A stretch of 64,000 nucleotides of DNA from Natronolimnobius sp. AArcel1. Lineage in GTDB: Archaea > Halobacteriota > Halobacteria > Halobacteriales > Natrialbaceae. The notes beneath the pieces were generated by a model that searched no databases, was not told the DNA's origin, and worked only from the letters and a program-made list of their open reading frames with translations. Location: positions 186,001 through 250,000 of the forward strand of contig NZ_JAAKXY010000002.1 of the NCBI RefSeq assembly GCF_011043775.1, in the 5' to 3' direction. Positions 61,039-64,000 of this stretch are shown here, piece by piece (within the stretch, counting starts at the first letter, position 1; each line of letters begins with the position of its first letter). A program made the position numbers and the translations under genes.

Positions 61039-61162
61039 CCTGTGTCTCGCTAGCACCGAGCCGAACGAGCCACCGAGGCGCAGATATTCCCGACCCCATT
61101 TAAACACCCCTGTATTTAGTGGGACTCACTACGAGGTGGCCCGGTCACTACTACGAAGTACG

Positions 61163-61561
61163 ATGTCCGCTACGAACTCACCCAAAGCAGGATGGCTCAC
61201 CGATGACGAACCCGTCAACCCAGAACGTGTCCTCGCAGCACTCGAGGACGATGCCTGCCGAACGATTCTCGAGGCGACTAGCGACGATGCACTGACCGCA
61301 ACAGAGCTCTCAGAGCAGTGTGACATTCCGATGTCGACGGCCTACCGAAAAGTCGAGACACTCACCGAGGCTAGTCTCGTCGACGAACAGGTTCGGATCA
61401 ACACCTCCGGCAAGCATGCCACCGAGTACGTCCGCTGTTTCGACGACGTCGTAGTCTCCCTCAGCGAGGACACCGGCGTCGTGATTGAACTGACCCAGTC
61501 GGAGTCCGAGACGGCCGGAACCACCGCCGCGACCACCGGACACGCGGTCGCCGACGACTGA
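61163..61561 (+). CDS. Winged-helix transcriptional regulator (ArsR-like/DUF7342)
   Basis: This 132-residue protein has a winged-helix domain: PERVLAALEDDACRTILEATSDDALTATELSEQCDIPMSTAYRKVETLTEASLVDEQ, then a wing with VRINTSGKHATEYVRCF. This is the haloarchaeal ArsR-type layout. The C-terminal tail is Thr/Ala rich. ATG 61163 is preferred, with a TATA-like ATTTAG about 44-49 nt upstream. It is divergent from the Bat-type regulator. Confidence 0.85.
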   Translation: MSATNSPKAGWLTDDEPVNPERVLAALEDDACRTILEATSDDALTATELSEQCDIPMSTAYRKVETLTEASLVDEQVRINTSGKHATEYVRCFDDVVVSLSEDTGVVIELTQSESETAGTTAATTGHAVADD

Positions 61562-61695
61562 GCAACACACTCGAGACGTCAGTCGTGCCACCTGCCGGAC
61601 CCGTCCGGTGGTTGCGTCGTAGCGGACACCTCGAGTGCGGCCGATATTTCATTTTTGCCGTGGAACGAGACGAAGCCAGCCTCACCTCCTTGCAG

Positions 61696-62343
61696 TCAGT
61701 CCCGCTTCGAGCGCTCGGTCCTGGGCGCGCTGTCGCTACCGTTGGAGCGGACCCACTGTGGCAACACCGCCACGAGCCGTGCTGGTGCGCGTTCCAGCAG
61801 CCGACCGCCTGCGTCGACGAGAACCCGCCGGAGCGTGGTGTAGAAAATCGAAATGACGAGCATCGCGACGATGAGCGACTGGACGACACCGTCGAAGACA
61901 AATAGCGCGGGCAGTGCAAGCAGAGCCGCAAGTGCCAGATCGCCCGGCGAGCCGTCGTAGCCGACCCACTGGCGCGGCGCAATCCACCGACCGTGGTAGT
62001 GGCTGTAAACCGCCCTGTCGGTGGTCCGCTCCCAGGGGCGGGTCTCGAGGCCACCACCAACCACGTCAGTCACGGAGTGAAGCGCAGCGGCGAGTAGGAA
62101 GACGGCGAAGGCGACGGTCCACTGGGTTGGAACGGCGAGCGCAACGGCCGTCGCAGGAATCGCGACTATCCAGTAGTAGACCGGAAAGTGCAGCGTCCGT
62201 CGGTGCCCCGCAGGCAGGTCGAAGTCGGGAAAGAGTCCGCCGAGAAGACCTGCAATCGCGACGATGGCGGCAAATTCAGGCGCGACGAGGGCGACGCCGA
62301 CCGCGAGCGAGAGGCCCACAAACGCGTGTGTCGTCGCCATCAT
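61696..62343 (-). CDS. YdjM/LexA-binding type membrane hydrolase (DUF457)
   Basis: This 215-residue integral membrane protein is of the DUF457/YdjM metal-dependent hydrolase family. It begins MMATTHAFVGLSLAVGVAL and has the conserved His/Asp pattern in LLGGLFPDFDLP, AALHSVTDVVGGG and YSHYHGRWI. About five helices are visible. It is probably a membrane-associated hydrolase. The inverted repeat CCGGAC/GTCCGG in the 134 bp gap before its stop could be a transcription terminator shared with the facing regulator gene. Confidence 0.85.
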   Translation of the reverse strand: MMATTHAFVGLSLAVGVALVAPEFAAIVAIAGLLGGLFPDFDLPAGHRRTLHFPVYYWIVAIPATAVALAVPTQWTVAFAVFLLAAALHSVTDVVGGGLETRPWERTTDRAVYSHYHGRWIAPRQWVGYDGSPGDLALAALLALPALFVFDGVVQSLIVAMLVISIFYTTLRRVLVDAGGRLLERAPARLVAVLPQWVRSNGSDSAPRTERSKRD

Positions 62344-62439
62344 GGATAGCTGAACACTGTTCGGTTTGGCTATATGTCCGTTGGTTCGTTCGGACGGCTG
62401 AACCGTCCGGTGATCTCTCAGTGACTCAAGTTAGAGCCA

Positions 62440-62599
62440 CCACTGCAAGCCACTGCACACCTGTCGGACGGACGCGCGACTCGGAACGAATGGGAGCCGC
62501 GACAAAGCGAATAACGCGAGATCTGCGATCCCGCGAACCGTGCGAACGGGCACGCCGTGCCCGTGAGCTGTGCGAGCAGAGTGTATTGACTTGCAGTGG
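62440..62599. repeat. Candidate MITE-like element with degenerate terminal inverted repeats
   Basis: The left end (62440-62460) reads CCACTGCAAGCCACTGCAC. The right end (62581-62599), reverse-complemented, reads CCACTGCAAGTCAATACAC; 16 of 19 positions agree. Inside lies the perfect hairpin GGGCACGCCGTGCCC (62548-62562). A third related copy is at 62999-63020. No transposase frame lies between the ends. The spacing, palindromes and falling GC are consistent with a non-autonomous or decayed element. Confidence 0.45.
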
Positions 62600-62671
62600 C
62601 CACTATAGAGACCGCGAATGTCGTACAATGACAATTAAATCAGTCAGTGTAGGCGATAAGCAGGGAACCAA

Positions 62672-62830
62672 TCAAAATCCAATAATCACAAACACTAAAA
62701 TATATGATACCAAACCGAAGAGAGCGGTGGCACCCATCCAAGCAACAACTATTAGAACCGCTTGTTTTCCAGTCATATCCTCCCCGTCGAGGAGTGTGTT
62801 AAATTGAGATACTATGTCATCGAGACTCAT
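62672..62830 (-). CDS. Small membrane protein in AT-rich island
   Basis: This 52-residue protein begins MSLDDIVSQFNTLLDGEDMTGKQ. A single hydrophobic helix (AVLIVVAWMGATALFGLVSYILVFVIIGF) follows and ends the protein. It lies in a stretch of lower GC between two copies of the repeat motif. No family was recognised. The open frame to 62887 is not preferred, and Met 62776 is an alternative start. Confidence 0.55.
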   Translation of the reverse strand: MSLDDIVSQFNTLLDGEDMTGKQAVLIVVAWMGATALFGLVSYILVFVIIGF

Positions 62831-62998
62831 GATCTCATATTGACCTATAAACAGGAAAAGGTTGGTGGGTTGTTTCACCGAAGTCAATCGCTCAGTTCGC
62901 AGGTCGACCGAACGACTAGTTCACTGGCTTCAACACCCAAATTCTATAGTAACAACTGAAACTGTTTACACACCAATCGTATAGCCGTCATGCGATTG

Positions 62999-63020
62999 GG
63001 TGTGCACTGACTGTCAGTGG
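62999..63020. repeat. Third copy of the repeat motif, with internal palindrome
   Basis: The reverse complement matches 18 of 22 positions of the left end of the MITE-like element at 62440. It contains the perfect palindrome CACTGACTGTCAGTG (63005-63019). A TATA-like CTACTATATT follows. Together with the copy at 62440 it could bound a larger element that includes the small membrane protein gene. Confidence 0.4.
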
Positions 63021-63071
63021 CTACTATATTAGCCAGTGAGGATTTCAATAAGCCAGTTGGTACGATAGGGA

Positions 63072-64000
63072 TCAGGCCTCGAGTGACACGTCCTCTCGAG
63101 ACTCGTGTTGGTCGCGCTCGAGCGCAGCCAACGCCTCGAGTCGCTCTGCAGTCGGCGGGTGCGTTCGGAAGAGTCGCGCAGAGAGCCGACCGAGCGGTTT
63201 GCGAATCGACCAGAGAAACGGTTCAATATTGCCGTCAGGACCGAGTTTGACTGGTGTCACGGCCTCGGGACGCAACGGTAGAATCGAGAGCGAACTCACA
63301 CCTTCAGCCGCGCGCAAATCCTGCCGCGGTGCCTCCGCGATGTGCTCGTCGAGCGTCCGTAACGCGCTCGCAAGCGCGGCTGGTGAGCCGGTGACGTCCG
63401 CGGCCGCTCGGTCGGCAACGAGTTCGCGTTGGCGCGAGAGGACGGCGACGATGGTTCTGGCGAGCGCCCAGCCAAGCCCACCGACGAGAAGGAACGGGAA
63501 CATGAACACAATAAACGGGCTTTCGCCGCGAGTGATGGCTAACATTGCTCGCCCTTTGAGTCCGTCAGCGATGACGACAGGCGTCGAAATCGCGGTCATC
63601 ACCATCGCGTCGCGGTTTGCGAGGTGGGCAAGTTCGTGCGCCAGCACAGCCTCGAGTTCGTCGTCCGAAAGCGCCTCGAGCGTTCCCGCCGAGACGATGA
63701 GTCGGGCCGACTCCGGATGGAAGCCGACAAGCATCGCCTCGGGAACCTGGGTGTCCGATACCTCGAGTGTCGGCTGTGGGACATCCAGAATCGTCGCGAG
63801 CCGAGTCGTCGTCGCGTGGAGGTCGGGATAGTCCGCCGGCGAGATTTCGCGTGCGCCGCTCGAGCGCTCGATCGTTCGGCACTGCCAGAGCTCGAGAACG
63901 GCGATTGCGCCCAAGATGACGAGCGTCAGGACGGTTGCGACCGCGCCAGGGTTTCGGTCGCCAAGCAGTGCGAAGAGTGCATAGAACAGCCCCCAGACAG
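63072..64000 (-). CDS. HtpX-like M48 membrane metalloprotease (partial, 5' end outside window)
   Basis: This is a membrane-bound zinc protease of the M48/HtpX family that degrades misfolded membrane proteins. The catalytic motif is VLAHELAHLANRD, with the third ligand Glu in SRQRELVADRAA. At least three hydrophobic helices are visible: one near the window edge (VATVLTLVILGAIAVLELW), then two after the HExxH. The frame is open to base 64000, so the N-terminus is missing. It ends in the charged DQHESREDVSLEA. Confidence 0.92.
   Translation of the reverse strand, partial: VWGLFYALFALLGDRNPGAVATVLTLVILGAIAVLELWQCRTIERSSGAREISPADYPDLHATTTRLATILDVPQPTLEVSDTQVPEAMLVGFHPESARLIVSAGTLEALSDDELEAVLAHELAHLANRDAMVMTAISTPVVIADGLKGRAMLAITRGESPFIVFMFPFLLVGGLGWALARTIVAVLSRQRELVADRAAADVTGSPAALASALRTLDEHIAEAPRQDLRAAEGVSSLSILPLRPEAVTPVKLGPDGNIEPFLWSIRKPLGRLSARLFRTHPPTAERLEALAALERDQHESREDVSLEA

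Noticed and set aside
61595-61625. CCGGAC/GTCCGG hairpin as intrinsic terminator
   Set aside because: No T-run follows on either strand; it is noted only as a possibility in the adjacent gene entry.
1-64000. tRNA, rRNA and CRISPR arrays
   Set aside because: I found no tRNA-like T-loop sequence, rRNA stretch or regularly spaced direct repeats by eye.

Overview
The window is chromosomal DNA of a halophilic euryarchaeon, most likely of the Natrialbaceae (Natrinema/Haloterrigena/Natronorubrum type). The evidence is high GC, strongly acidic proteins, split RNA polymerase subunits (A'/A'' and B'/B''), haloarchaea-only families (HalX, amphi-Trp, DUF5781/5806/7503/7504-like), TATA-like boxes 25-30 nt upstream of start codons (leaderless transcripts), twin-arginine lipoproteins, and very frequent CTCGAG hexamers. 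The exact genus cannot be read from the sequence.

Layout. 1-5.7 kb: denitrification operon on the minus strand (nosZ, a membrane protein, nosD, nosF, nosY running off the left edge). 6-13.7 kb: mixed genes, including a lipoprotein serpin, an M23-like protein, a lipoate-ligase-like protein and an exported polysaccharide-lyase-like protein. 13.8-23.5 kb: thiolase, response regulator, aldehyde ferredoxin oxidoreductase, long-chain acyl-CoA ligase, MBL hydrolase and histidine kinase. 23.5-30.2 kb: an ion-homeostasis block with a CDF cation transporter, two crcB fluoride channels behind a fluoride riboswitch, MgtE, a pair of half-size SLC41-like Mg transporters and a PhoU/TrkA-C protein. 30.3-34.3 kb: serS and aEF-2. 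34.5-39.3 kb: accessory island with a HExxH protein, a DUF7504-like protein, a low-GC CHAT protease, a 41-residue DUF7503-like peptide and a HalX protein with a degenerate receiver. 39.7-49.2 kb: the conserved block rpoH-rpoB2-rpoB1-rpoA1-rpoA2-nusA-rps12-rps7. 49.4-64 kb: stress proteins, a KaiC-like ATPase, NAD kinase, a SAMP1-like modifier, AzlCD, an ABC exporter, a MoaD-related protein, regulators and, at the right edge, an HtpX-like protease.

The most noteworthy items are the well-preserved fluoride riboswitch (24576-24650) before crcB; the CHAT/DUF7504/DUF7503/HalX island between rps7 and aEF-2, whose small peptide looks like a signal sequence with almost no mature part; a leaderless 54-codon ORF overlapping mgtE; a perfect palindromic operator at the CDF gene; a DtxR-like box upstream of nosZ; a SAMP1-like protein whose diglycine is not C-terminal; and a degenerate repeat cluster near 62.4-63.0 kb.

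Many long antisense ORFs (for example opposite nosZ and rpoA1) are by-products of high GC and were not annotated. I saw no tRNA, rRNA or CRISPR array, and no intact transposase.
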